Source: Phoronis australis (taxonomy: Eukaryota; Phoronida; Phoronidae). Taken from it: DNA of 60,000 bases. The number at the start of each line of letters is the position of its first letter. Within the stretch, counting starts at the first letter, position 1. The position numbers were made by a program, and so were the translations under genes. Below the pieces are notes generated by a model. That model saw only the letters and a list, made by a program, of their open reading frames with translations, did not search any database and was not told the origin of the DNA. Shown here piece after piece: positions 23,088-35,389 of the stretch. Location: positions 248,838 to 308,837 of the forward strand of contig NMRA01000042.1 of assembly GCA_002633005.1 (NCBI GenBank), read 5' to 3'.

Positions 23088-25100
23088 CTATGAAAACATG
23101 TGACTTGTTAGCAATAAGCACCGTGTTGCTCAGCTAGCTGGCTAGCTACAAGTCATACAAAAATACTTTTAGCAATTCAGTATTCATAAAATAAACCAAT
23201 TACCAGTGATTTGGCAACATCATTAATTTCTAGGCACAAGTCATGGAATGATTTATAACAGTCTGAGGGAATGCTCCTCACTCTCATGCCACTAAGTTGT
23301 ACACCAAACATGCTGCATAACCTTGTGGTTGCAATTGCTCCACAGGGCAAGAGTAAATGTTAATCTATTACAGTCACACTGGACATGATAGACCTCGAGT
23401 CAGCCAGTGCCATAGTAGAAACAAAGTTCCCTCAATCGTGTGGACTACATATTCAAACCATACCTTTCATGTCGAGATGATTGTAATTAGTGCCTTGCTG
23501 TATAAATATACAGCTTTGTACCAATGTGCCTAAAAATGGCCAAATAAAGCCTGACACAAAATTACTGTCCAACTAACAAAGGCAAGCAGTATGGTCCAAA
23601 ACGTGACCAGCTCCTGGCAACCTCGTTGGAGGAGCACGATCACCACCACAATCTGTGACAAATGTTTCATCAGTTGCAGGAACTCTAATAACATACACAC
23701 TTGATGTTACCATTTCCCAGAATCCTCTCGTCACGGCGATTCCAAAAATGTGTTACTAATGCCAATTGGTCTCTTCTTATTTGTGTATTCAGTGTTTTTT
23801 CTTAGGCGTTCATTTGCTGATAAGCCGATCTCGAGTGGCAGCCATTTTAGAAGCCTCTCGGCAAGAGTGAAAACTACAACCATCACGCCTGTGTCGGACG
23901 ACCCAAAAATTTTCTGGTATATTTAAGATCATGGGTACATGTAGCCAGCCACCTAGCTGTATGAAGACTATCGTCAAAATACAGCTAGGTACTACTGTGT
24001 GTTCAGTACCGACAGACCTCGAAATTGCACACAGCCAGGGTAGTTCTGCTCGTCACCTCGCCGTGAAACTTGTATCAACATGTACCTGCTAAAGACCGGA
24101 CAGGGTGTATGCAAAAACTGTAAATCAACCGACACTCACCTTGCCCGTTACAACTGTTTAAGTGAAAAACAATCTAATACATGTCATTTTCTTGCGTACG
24201 TCTTCACCTTTTGTATCAATGAAATGCATTTTGTCGTTTTGAAAACAGTACGCTCGTGTCACGCGTACGTGCCATTTCCTAAAATTTTGCAACATCTCTT
24301 ACGAGATGATGACAGCTTTAGAGCAGCAAAGTTGATTCTGAAATTTGGCTTGCTGGTATCAAAATACTAAAAACTTTTAACTAAGTGAAACCAGTTACGA
24401 TAATTTGTTGTGACATCTATGCAACCTTGTGAGTTGTGGACGAAGGACAGTTGATTGGAAAATCAGCGAAAAAAGACACTGGTCAATACAGTGACGCAAT
24501 ATTTCATGGCGCCGAAAACCAATGCAAAAGATGTCTCCCCAACTTTAGCAGCAGAATAACGATAGAACGCCATTCTTTCCAACACCATTAATTTAGTTTA
24601 CTAAAGCGGTAAAGGAAGAGAGTAGTTTTTAACGACAGTAATTTGTGTCAGATTTTATGTGGTCACTTTTTACTCACAGCATCAGCGCAAAGCTGTATAT
24701 TTAGTATGCAGCGTTGTGTCAAGGCTAGGGTACATGAAGAAAATTCTGAGTAAAAAACGGTAATGGTCACTTAAAGGAGTGTCTCTTCAAAACTCCTGTC
24801 TGTGAAAAGAACGTTTTCTTTGACTGTCAGTGTCAACGTTCTCACGTCATTAGACGGTTGACACGTAGATAAAAAAACCTGGCTTTACATTTCGGTTGTC
24901 TCTCTGTCTACACACTTGTATCACCATGTGAAAGCGAATACAGAAAAACACCAGACAAAGGTAAGCTGTGAAGTGTAATTTACCTGACTATCAAGCAGAA
25001 CAAGCTCTCGCAAACAAAGACGGTCACCGGATGCGGAAGAAAGACTTGTAAGTACTGCCCTCTGTAATCTCGTTATTTCACTGAGGTCTCGCGGTTGCCT
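23088..25100. promoter_or_regulatory. Likely DPF-like promoter and first-exon region
   Basis: This stretch upstream of the first visible DPF exon has visibly more CpG (for example 23730-24530 and 24830-25090) than its surroundings. On the minus strand at 23858-23842 it holds AAAATGGCTGCC, close to the YY1/initiator-type AANATGGCNGCC motif seen near animal start sites. On the plus strand, 25033-25049 reads ATGCGGAAGAAAGACTT|gtaagt, a possible short exon of the divergent gene. None of this is decisive. Confidence 0.3.
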
Positions 25101-25679
25101 GATGCTGTCAACACCTGTGGTTCAATCAGTTCCTGTTTTCAGGTGAAGCATGTTTTTCTATGGAAGAACTACTTGATGTTGCAAGAAATTATTTGTGAGT
25201 ATTGTTAGTGGCAATAGTTCCTTTTCGTAGTACCTGATTTGGAAAACCAGACAATATCTGAATTTGTGTCAGTGCTAGTGGAGTTGGGGATCAAACTAAA
25301 ATAAAATCAGGCACCACAAATTCACAAGCGAAACGGTGCACAAACCCGTTCATACGTGTGGAAACCACAGGCACATTTAGTGCAATCAGCCGCTCGTCAT
25401 GATACTACAGTATATAATATAACACCGAGCTGGTGACGAGAGTACCTGTGGTACCGTATTCTGAATGAACAATTGATTCAATGAAAGAACTACCTCTTTC
25501 AAACATTCTTTGTATGTTGCTAAAAAGTAGATGATCAACTCCTGCTGTCACTGTCAGTATAGCTGTGTCTCATTCACTGAGTTTGCAGTGTGGCCTGTGC
25601 TTGTAGCTTCAAAAACTGAAACTGAATATCGGGCCTGTTATTCAGTGATTTAATTGCCTTGTTTTCAAAATCTAGGACC

Positions 25680-25880
25680 GCTATATCCAACCAGTGCCAA
25701 TCGAACCAGCAACTCTGATAAAACCAGCAATTAAGCATTCTATAGCCATTGAGCTAATATGCAATTTTCCGTTAGCAAATGGCTAACAGTGGTTGATATA
25801 TGATTCACTGGAAGCTCGTCTAGCACATTCCCCCCTTTCATGGAACAGACGTGCCACCATGCAGGAATGCCAGATAAGAA
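25680..25880 (-). mobile_element. tRNA-derived SINE-like copy 1
   Basis: On the minus strand, TTAGCTCAATGG (A-box-like) is followed about 35 bases later by GGTTCGATTGG (B-box-like). It shares ACTGGAAGC and CGTCTA with the copy at 26060-26245. No tRNA cloverleaf is complete. Confidence 0.5.
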
Positions 25881-26059
25881 TACAGGTTCTCACCTCCCTT
25901 GGTATCTTTACCACCACAACACAGGTAACCACAAATTAGTTTGTCTCATACAGGTACTCAACTTGTGGAACTTTTACCATCACCACACACCCTCCAAGGT
26001 CTGTGGGTCCTAGTTGGCAATGTATTTTGGTCTGTCATCCGTTTGCTGACTACACCATA

Positions 26060-26245
26060 CGTAGTATAATCGTCAAGATTACCCAACCGAGGAATCGAAC
26101 CAGTTCCCCTGATAAAAACGACAAGCATGCTAACCGCTCAGTTGTTTTGGACAATTGCCCATTAGTGCGAGGGTGGCTAATAACTAGAGGTGCATGGGAT
26201 TTACTGGAAGCACGTCTACAACAGGCAGTTCCTGATTAAGAGACT
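26060..26245 (-). mobile_element. tRNA-derived SINE-like copy 2
   Basis: The minus strand carries a perfect B box GGTTCGATTCC (26101-26091) preceded by a degraded A box in AACTGAGCGGTTAGCATGC. The side away from the B box matches copy 1 (TTTACTGGAAGCACGTCTA at 26199-26217 on the plus strand). Confidence 0.55.
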
Positions 26246-26410
26246 GGTACCTGAATCATTTTACATGATCAGACAGTTGTTTGCTGTTTTTAGAATCTCT
26301 AAAGGAGACTGTTAATGAGAAAGGTACAATGGGCATTCATTGCACTTAGAAGGACAGTTTGACTGGAGGTCATGAATATTCCGCTGGGCATACTCATCAC
26401 TATGCAAATA

Positions 26411-26497
26411 TCCACATGGATTACCAGATTACAGGGTATAGCTACTCTATGACTGCTTCAGATTACGGGGTATAGCTACTCTCTGACTGCTTCAGTG
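26411..26497. repeat. About 41-bp duplication
   Basis: CAGATTACAGGGTATAGCTA and CAGATTACGGGGTATAGCTA are each followed by CTCT(A/C)TGACTGCTT. Only two copies. Confidence 0.9.
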
Positions 26498-26814
26498 GTT
26501 GTAATCTGACTCTTATCGATACGTCTTTCTCATGGATGTGTTAGTAAACACCAATGCATACCTCCAATTTTGACCTGCCTTTGGCCTCACTTTTTTGTGT
26601 ATAGAGTTTTTATTATATTTGTTTGTGCTGTTGAATTTAGTTTCAATCAGCATAATTCAAAAGAGCATTGGGGCATTTGTTTACTGAAATCAGTTGTATT
26701 GATAACACATATAAATGATGATACATTTGCCTCAGCAGGACCAACACATTTTGAGGATTTCAAGCCATTTTATACCACATTAGAAACATTAGGTTGAAAC
26801 TAAGCCCGATGATG

Positions 26815-26970
26815 ATATCACTTGATCAAAATATAACTTGATCAAAATATCACTTGATGATAATGTCCCTTGACAATAATGTTCATCACTTGATGATAAT
26901 ATCACTTGATGATAGTATCACTTGATGATAGTATCACTTGATGATAATACCACTTGATGATCAATACTCA
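26815..26970. repeat. 15-16-bp minisatellite (ATCACTTGATGATAAT type)
   Basis: About ten degenerate copies of (A)TCACTTGATGATA(A/G)T with interspersed variants, intergenic. Confidence 0.9.
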
Positions 26971-28739
26971 AATCACTTACTGTAAGTTCATATGTGCTTC
27001 ATGATGTTACATAAAGCATTATTTTGTATCATCTTCAGTGGTAGATTTTAATTAATTTGTAAACTCCTATTCTATTTAACTTTGGAAAGAATATCGGAGT
27101 TGCCTCAGGGGCTTCCTTTACTAAACCTGCAATTCATCTTGTTAAGCTATAATGTATACTTTGAATTCGCAACCGAATACCCAAACAAACAGTAATGAAT
27201 CTGTGATGTACTGAAATGAAATGGTCATTGCTGCATTTCATGACTGACCCGTTTTTGAATGGAAGTGTTTCTACACCATATTCAAGTTTCAGGTTTTGTC
27301 AACCCCAATAAAATTAATAATTTTCCAACGCGATTCTTGACCTGTTTGAAGGTTTTATGTTCTTGTCAGGGTAATGAAAAATTTGAGATCGATTTTAAAG
27401 AGTAAAGTTAACCCCAAATTCGATTTTCATTTTTATCCAGCTCTGGCAGCCGAAGATGAAGCTTTAAAATGATTCATTTGACTTTACATGTGACAGTTTT
27501 TGTGTTATTGCGAAAATAAAGCGTAATTACAGCTTGTTAGTAATTTGCAATAATGAAAAATTGGTCTAATTTTATCTGTTTTAGACACTAATCTGGTTAG
27601 TTATTTTTGAACTTGTGTATATCGCAGTAAAGACAGAATGATGCTGGAGCACATAGATTTGTTTGTCTCTTTCAAAAACCAGTGTGTGTCCAAGGCTGTA
27701 CTTGAACAGACACAGTACGCAACACTAACAAGCCTGCGACATTTACCCAGCTTGTTACCCACTTGTCATGTATTCAGTTTGCTGTGGCCAGTGGTTGGTA
27801 AGCCTAATTTAAAGCAATGAAGACATAAATAATATGTCGTTAAACTATCTTTAGGTTCTGCAATACAACTTGAATGCCTGTTTTATGTGTCTACAGTAAA
27901 ATTTTCTGTAGTGTTTTATGTGAATGTGCATGGTTGCCAGAACTCTTAGTTGAGCATTGATATTTTGTTAACAGTTGAGTTATAGAATCATTCATTAATT
28001 TTACTCAGTTTCAAACCAGTAATAGTTCATCATATTACCTGGGTGTGCCTCAGTCATTGTGTAGAAATGTTGAATAGAGTATACTCAGGCAGTGGTTTGT
28101 TTCCCTTTGTTGATTCCCCCTGTTCATTTGTTGGTCACCTGGTTGCATGTCATTTTGCTCTTCACAAAAGGTATACCAAGGTAATCCATGATATGAATTG
28201 TGATATAGACTTGTGACACTGGATGAACTGAAAGAAATCTAGTATATCCTCAAGGGAGGTAATTCTACTCTTAGGATGACTCTATGCTGTTTCCTGCTTG
28301 TCAATGTTTAAGGTAGCCAGAGCTAAGACTTTTAGTCTCTTAAGAGACACTCTCGAGAAAGCTAAGTGTGATCTCATATGTCGCTTGTTTAATGCAATAC
28401 GATATCTCTCAAAGATTTACTGAGCCTGCTTTTTCATGAGATTCTTGCATAAATGAAATGCTACCCAAGTCGGGTGGAGTGTGGGAATTTTGCGTATAGT
28501 TTGTTAAGTAGAAATGGGACATATCTATTCGTTCTTTACCTTCTGTTTTGTGAATAATGTATCTCCATGTTTGACTTGCTTAGTGCAATGGAAAGTAACC
28601 AAAGTTTGTGATTTATTTTATGATTTCTGATATTATTTCAGTACAGTGAAAAGTAATTGTTCACTTAAACAATATCTTTAATTGTCAACATTTTCATTAC
28701 CAATTCTGAACTCAAAAACAAGCAGTTCTAGCTGGGAAA

Positions 28740-28885
28740 ACCATGGGCGGCGCACCATAGGAGGCTGGGGGAGCTGTAGCCCCCCACTTATTTCAGTGCT
28801 GAACCACCCATGGTCACATAGGGGGCTCATCATAGGGGGTTGGGGGCTATAGCTCCTCCCACTTAATTCAGTGTTGCGCGATCCA
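28740..28885. repeat. Duplicated G-rich block, about 75 bp
   Basis: CATAGGAGGCTGGGGGAGCT and CATAGGGGGTTGGGGGCTAT each continue into TAGC(C/T)CC, then CCACTTA and TTCAGTG. Its GC richness differs from the surroundings and may mark an old transposon end. Confidence 0.7.
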
Positions 28886-30952
28886 TGAAACCGGTACGTG
28901 TTAATCAATGTACAAAATTGATGCTTTTTAGAAAGGTCAGTGTAAATTTGGGGAAAATACAATCAACTATTTTGTAAAATGCTATTGTTATTTTAAAGAA
29001 TGCAAGATGTTCCTTAAAATAATGATCCCAATCCATTAGGTTTAACTGTTGTCTTGGTTTGTTATATGTGATGCTCAAGATCATCTGCTGTGCCTGTGTG
29101 TTTCCCCTGATGCAGGTTAGCATTACCAAGTGCCTGGTACAGCAGCCACTGCAGTAGTCTACAATTCTTATTCATTCTTTACACAATGCCATCTCCTTGT
29201 TTGCCCAACCTTGCTTATCCAGTCCCCCATCAGGCTAGTCTTTGAGGTCTATTATTTGCACAAATTTCCAGTATCAACATCCCTACTCATACAGGACTTG
29301 GCCTTGTCTGAATTTGATGTTGCTCTAATGTACTCCAACAACAAACATTGTACAATTCTTGACAATGGAGTGTGAATAGGTCAGATGGTCCCCTGTGTTT
29401 GGTGCTAGGACTTGTGTGAATGCATGTTGATAAGTGTGTTTGGAATGTGATGTTAATGTGTTAGCCTATTGAGGAGAATGCCCCTGCAGAGTGTTTGGTT
29501 TTGAGACAGAATCAGTGGAAATAAAATTCAAGTGGTAAGTTTGCAGACTGGCTTAGAATAAGTTTTTAGTTTCTAATTGATAAATGTAAGAATTTTGTGT
29601 TGGTGCGTCATATTCTTGTTGTATGGAAGACCACGGGGTAATCAATTACTGTTTTGACAGGGAGTGCCAGTGCAGCTGGGAAATTAGGTTACCTACTGAT
29701 TTAGAGAGTGGACTTGAAACAAAGGCCCTTTGTAGGGAGCCTCCAAGAAAAAGGCACAGTGTCTTAGTCTTATGTTCTAGAAACATAGCCGTTTTACTGT
29801 AAACCAAAGTATTTTCTTAGGGATTCTGGGACAGCTGAATTTTTAACCCCTGTTTTATAGAGAATGTATCATTGTTAAACTAGACTTAACTGCCATTGTA
29901 AGTCTTGAGTGCTCTCAAAACGACTCGTTTCATTTTCTTCTTCCATGTGCATGTGTGCTCACTTTTCTGTGTTGCTTTGCTGAACACTTTCCAGGGGGCA
30001 ACTCGGGTGCGTGTGTTTTTCACAGCCATATATTCTTACAAAAGGGGTCTTTCTCCCATTGCTTTTATTTCAAAAGAAGAAGTTCGGTTGATTTGTTAAG
30101 AATTTTCCGTAAGGATAAAGAACTAGTGTAAACAGAAGAGTTTTTTGCTCAAGTTTGCTAGTGTTACAACACTACAATACAAAAGCTATGTTTATTCCAT
30201 TTTATTTTTAAAATGGGAATGTAATGTTCTTGTAGGGTGTTAAAACCCCTGCAAAATGATTGAATTGAAAAAAATTTCGTAGAAGACTGAAACAAAAACA
30301 GGTCCCATTAACTTAGCTCAGCTCTCTAAAAGGGTGGGTATATATTTATTTCAGTCTTAGCAGCACACACCATCAACGCTTATCTAAGTTCCCCATCTTG
30401 GTTGATCAAATATGCAAAGTGCTATTTTGCCTTGATTTTTGTCTATTTTATGAAGTACCGTAATTCAAATTTCTGTAAAAACTCATATTTTATTCATGGT
30501 GATTCTCTTCAAAATATCTCCAAAAATTCAAACCATTATAATTTTCCACTTAGCACAAAAAAATGAATTGTTAAAATTATCATTTTTCATTTTTCTAAAC
30601 TTGATTACTTTACAGCAAATAATAGCAAAATTTCCCAGAAGTTGCTTTATGATGTCAACACAGAGCAAACCATGTTAGTAACAGATAAAAATTTTCTTAT
30701 TCTTTATTTTTGTGATGAAATTTGACAAAACAGTGTTTCATTTGTTGGCCATATTGTGTGGTTAATAAGTGAAGCATACTCATAGTCAAGTTGACAGCAC
30801 GCCATGCGTAATGCCTTCTATAAAAGATCATTCTCTTCCCCTCCACCTGCGTCCATTTCTGACTTGCTCTTGTAGGCGTCAGTGGTGTTCAAACCCATAT
30901 TAAAAGTTGGCATGGTTGTCTTAAGTCAAAGTTTCAATGGTTAATACAGTGG

Positions 30953-31096
30953 AAGTTTTTGTTACATAAAGTGTGCATTCGTATTTACTGTTCCTGTATG
31001 GGAAGATAATTATTTCATAGAAAGTTTTTGTTACATAAAGTGTGCATTCATATTTACTGTTCCTGTATGGGAAGATAATTATTTCATAGAAAGTTT
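30953..31096. repeat. 68-bp tandem duplication
   Basis: AAGTTTTTGTTACATAAAGT then GTGCATTC(G/A)TATTTACTG and on to ATTATTTCATAGA is present twice with a single visible difference. Recent duplication, intergenic. Confidence 0.95.
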
Positions 31097-34000
31097 TGCC
31101 TGTAGGAACACATAATATTAATAATATTAATTCTCTCCTGCAGCATTTTATTCTGCATGAGTTAAGTGATATTGGTGCAGAGACATTTTTAATCATATTA
31201 GTGAAAATGAATGTGGAGCTTAAGCAAGAAATACATGAGCAAATTGAGAATATATTTTTTTGAAATTTTTTAGAGTACTTTGTGTAAGTCGAGCGTGCAT
31301 TCAGAGTCTCAAACATCTGAAACTAATTTTAATTAATTAAGTTTTGAGACAATATTTCTGTCCAAGAACCTCACCTACAAGCTACATTGGTCATAGCGCC
31401 ATCATGTACAACTAGAACAGTTATTCTCCTCAGTTCAGAATTTGAATTATTGATTCTGACAGATGTAAAATTAAATCAAAACAACTGTCACTATTGAACA
31501 CATAAACACAGTTATTGCACCACAAACACCAGTCTTGTATGTCTGCGTTGCATGCCTCCAAGAACTATCATCTGTTTAATGGGTAGGATGATTTAGCTAG
31601 GCATTCAAATTTCAAAAGCAATACCTGGGTACCTGGGAAAAGGGTACCTGAGATAATACCAAGTGACAAGACAATGCCAAAGCCTCCATTTTCCCTTTAA
31701 CAATCTCCTATTGACTGTGATTGAGTACGATGGTATGTCAGTTGATCAAAACAGTGACTTTTAAGCAGTATGACAGAAACAAGCCCTTGTCATTTGAGCT
31801 TACCTTGATGTTGAAAGCACGGGTTGACTGTAACATGCATTTTAGTGTATCACTGAACAATTTTCTTGAAAAAAATTTGAAGTTGACTACAAATGCATGG
31901 AATGAATACAAAGACTTTTAGCTAATCTTGTGGATGAAATATTCTCGAGACATGCACCATTGGATCATGCCGAAGTTAAATTTCATGACCTGAAATGCTC
32001 CTTTGCAAGAAGCTCTCAAAACATGCAAGATTATGTACAACAGCAAGATACATACTGTGATTGTCATGAACAACTTCGTACAAGACTTTAGTTCAAAAAC
32101 TTGTCACAACACTTGTCTGTCTATTCCAAGTAGCTATATAACAGTCTTGTACAAAGTTATATGAGATGCACACTGGAACTTAAGGTCTTGATACGATATT
32201 GATATTTTCTTATTGATACAGCATTTTCACAATATTTTACGGGTTGTTTTATGTATACTTGGATGTGAAAAAATATGTGTGAAAATTAGAAAACATTCCC
32301 AATTATCCCACTTTTCATGATTGTACACAAAGATGCTTATCTCTATCTCTTCATCTTTTGAAAAATACAAAATATTTTGATAGTTTTACATATATCAAGA
32401 TTGGCCTGTTTTAGTTTACACGAAGCCGATTGCACTACATAATCCACATTCAAGAGAAAATTAGCTTGAGTTGTCTCTTCCACTGCCTTGTAAATTGTTG
32501 TAAGTTTAACGTTATTTAGTGAAATATTATTACACCATCATCACCAGTCATCATCACCAGCAGGAATATTCCATTCATGTTTTGCTCACCACACCCCCCC
32601 CCCCTTGTATGTCTTAAGACCTGAGCTACACACATTGTTATTCTAGTACAGATGAAGTTATTTCTAAACCTACATGTCAGCCTACAATGTTGGATACAGT
32701 CAATGCTGTAGCAGTTGGGCATTAGGATCATTTAGACAATTTTACCAAGAATTGTCCATTTGAGTAAGTGACATTCACAGGTTGTCAGCTATAACAACTT
32801 AACTGACCAATTATAGTGAATCATTTGTCAGCACTTCTTCACTTAAGTGGAGACAATGACCCAATCATAAACAAACGTCCTGAAGAGACCACAGGGGATC
32901 AGTGTGACACACAGACTCAAACACTAATATTTTCATATCAGTTTTATTTGAACATGGTTTGGAGTGTTTGATCATATTTTCTGATACAATTTGCCCACTG
33001 TGTACCCTGATCACTATCATATACTGTAACTAAGGTCTGGTAATTGCAGGTAGTGGAACACAATGGAGTAATGTGGTTTAGAGGACTGGGATGTTGACAA
33101 TGGCCTCTCACCAAGGTAAAGTGATTTTTAATCAATACTTTTCTGTGTTCACTGTAACCCAAGGCTTTGTGTGTATAGCTGATTGTTGTGGTTGACCTGT
33201 ACTGTAGCTCAAGTTAACCTGATCACTGTTTGATCTTAAACACCAAGCAGTAAATGCTTTCTTTCTAGTCTCCACAGCTCAAGACTTCTACCAACCGGCT
33301 GTATTAAAATTCCGACATCTTACGATCCACTAGGTTTTAAAATGGTGTTTTACAAGCAAAGTCCTTATCTCATAGTTTCCCCATGTCTAACTTAAATAGC
33401 TTTCAGAAAAAAAAACAGTATTTATGACATTGGTAAAATAGTAGTAATTGTGTTTTTAGGCAATGATCTCTTGTAAAAATTTTTACAATGTTTTTGTCAG
33501 TTCTGCTAAATACCTAAAAAGTCCAGCGTACCACTGTTTAGTCAATAATTTCTTTGTTTTGAAGTGGTACATTGGTTGTTATTTTAATGAGGAAATTGTC
33601 ACAATTTTAAGTATGAGTTCTACTGTCTTGTTCCTCCTGAATATGTATGTTGCATGATGAAACCTCCAGCGATCATTCCCAATGGAGTGAAATTAATCTT
33701 TCCCATTGAAGGAGAGTTGCCCAACTCTGCAGTTTAATCCACTTACCATATTTTGAGAGGAGTTGCAATAGCTGTTTACCACCGGGAGTTACAGTAACTC
33801 TTTCCCACCGCCTAAAACACTGCAACACGGGAGTTGCAATGTTAGTGGAAAAGCGACATAAAGCCCTTGTGCTTCATGAAGGAGTAGGGGAGTCTTACCA
33901 GACATAGTGGCCATGATTGTTTAATTATTCAGTGTTCACTCAACACTAGTGTCATCAGCCACTCACTAATAATAGACAACAAGAATGGGCCATAAGAAAT

Positions 34001-35389
34001 TAATATTGGGGATCAAGTAGTAAGAGAAATGTTGGTTCATTATCTTTCATAGTCAAGGAGATTCTACCTCAGTTTTTAGTTGTTAACATGAAATGAAGAG
34101 TGAACAACACAAACACAAAGAGATATTCAACACTTTTATGTAAACTTTCAAGTAAACTTTAGTGCAAAGATCTGTTACTGTTGACAGACATTTTTTCTTG
34201 TCACTGAATGTTTTCTTTTGGATGGACCACTATATCTGCGGATTAGTTTTAATGAAGGTGACAACATTTATTTAATTCTTTTCAGTGAATGTCTCAGTTT
34301 GTACTTTTTGTTCATAAATACTGTTATCGCGGAATGAACCTCAATTAAAAATCCATGCTGTGTTGAAGAGACTAACTATTGAGGAGCATGCCCTCTAAAT
34401 TATAGACATTAAGGTTCAATGTACCCCTATTTCACAATAATGATGCTTTAAAACTATCCAATGCAGCAGAATATATAAGGATTTTGTGTCAATGTAATTT
34501 GATACAAATAGTATCTGTTGTTGTTTTGTAGTGAAAATCGACACTTGAAAGACTTACAAATCTGCCCTGAGTTTGTTTACAAACACCCTGTCAATCAAAT
34601 CAAAGATTGCATCTAATTTTTCTCACAATGCAAAGTACTATTGTCTGTCAACACACCCTCTCCATAGAGTGGATCAGCTATGTAATATAGTTTCAATATT
34701 TTAACATGTTAATTCATTGTTATGACTTATAAAAGTCAGATTGTATAGCAAAATATTTGTCAGAATGGAAGATGAAGCTCGCGTGTAAGCCCGCTACATA
34801 CAAGAGTCCCCCCGCCAGTCAAAAGCCATTTTTATGTGCCCACATATTTATATGTGGACGCATTATGCCGTCATCTCCGTCCATCTGGCTTCCGTCCGGC
34901 GTCCGTCCGGCGTCAGTCCATCTGGCATCCAGCATCCGCTGCTCTATCTCCAAAACGCCTTAATGTATGTGCGTGAAATTTTGCACATGTGTTCCTTCTG
35001 TGGATGGGACGGCATGAGCGAACTTACTGATGGATCCGACTACCGGTGTGACCCCTAGTGGCAATTTTATTTTTTAACGTTAATCTCTGTATCTTCAAAA
35101 GTCCTGATCGGAATTTCATAAAATTTGGTATATAGGCACCTATTAGGAAGATGATGCTATGCTCCGTTTTCAGATGGATTTGACCTAGTTTGCACCACCT
35201 AGTGGTCATTTTTACTGTTTTCGAGCCTGTTTTTTTACGTCCATCCCTCAATCAAGATGATTGTGAAAATTGGCATGTATGTTCTTACTATAAAGTGGAC
35301 AGCTGACGATCATTTTCTGACGACTTCGACAACTGTGGCGCCTCCTGGTGGCATTTTTTTTGTTGCGCCTATGGCTGTATCCCCTAAGC

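Larger units (their letters stand above)
26971..34828. other. Intergenic DNA without a supported gene
   Basis: Several ORFs of 60-130 codons lie here, but none shows a recognisable domain, splice context or codon pattern. It holds a duplicated CT/GGG-rich block at 28740-28885 and a 68-bp duplication at 30953-31096. Upstream exons of the plus-strand RhoGEF could lie here unseen. Confidence 0.5.

Noticed and set aside
23842-23858. ATG GCT GCC as the true DPF start exon
   Set aside because: The frame reaches TGA after 11 codons with no donor in between; kept only as a possible promoter motif.
34757-35058. Short ORFs at the left end of modular repeat A
   Set aside because: They translate the dispersed repeat itself (CCGTCCGGCGTC runs) and are not kept open in copy B.
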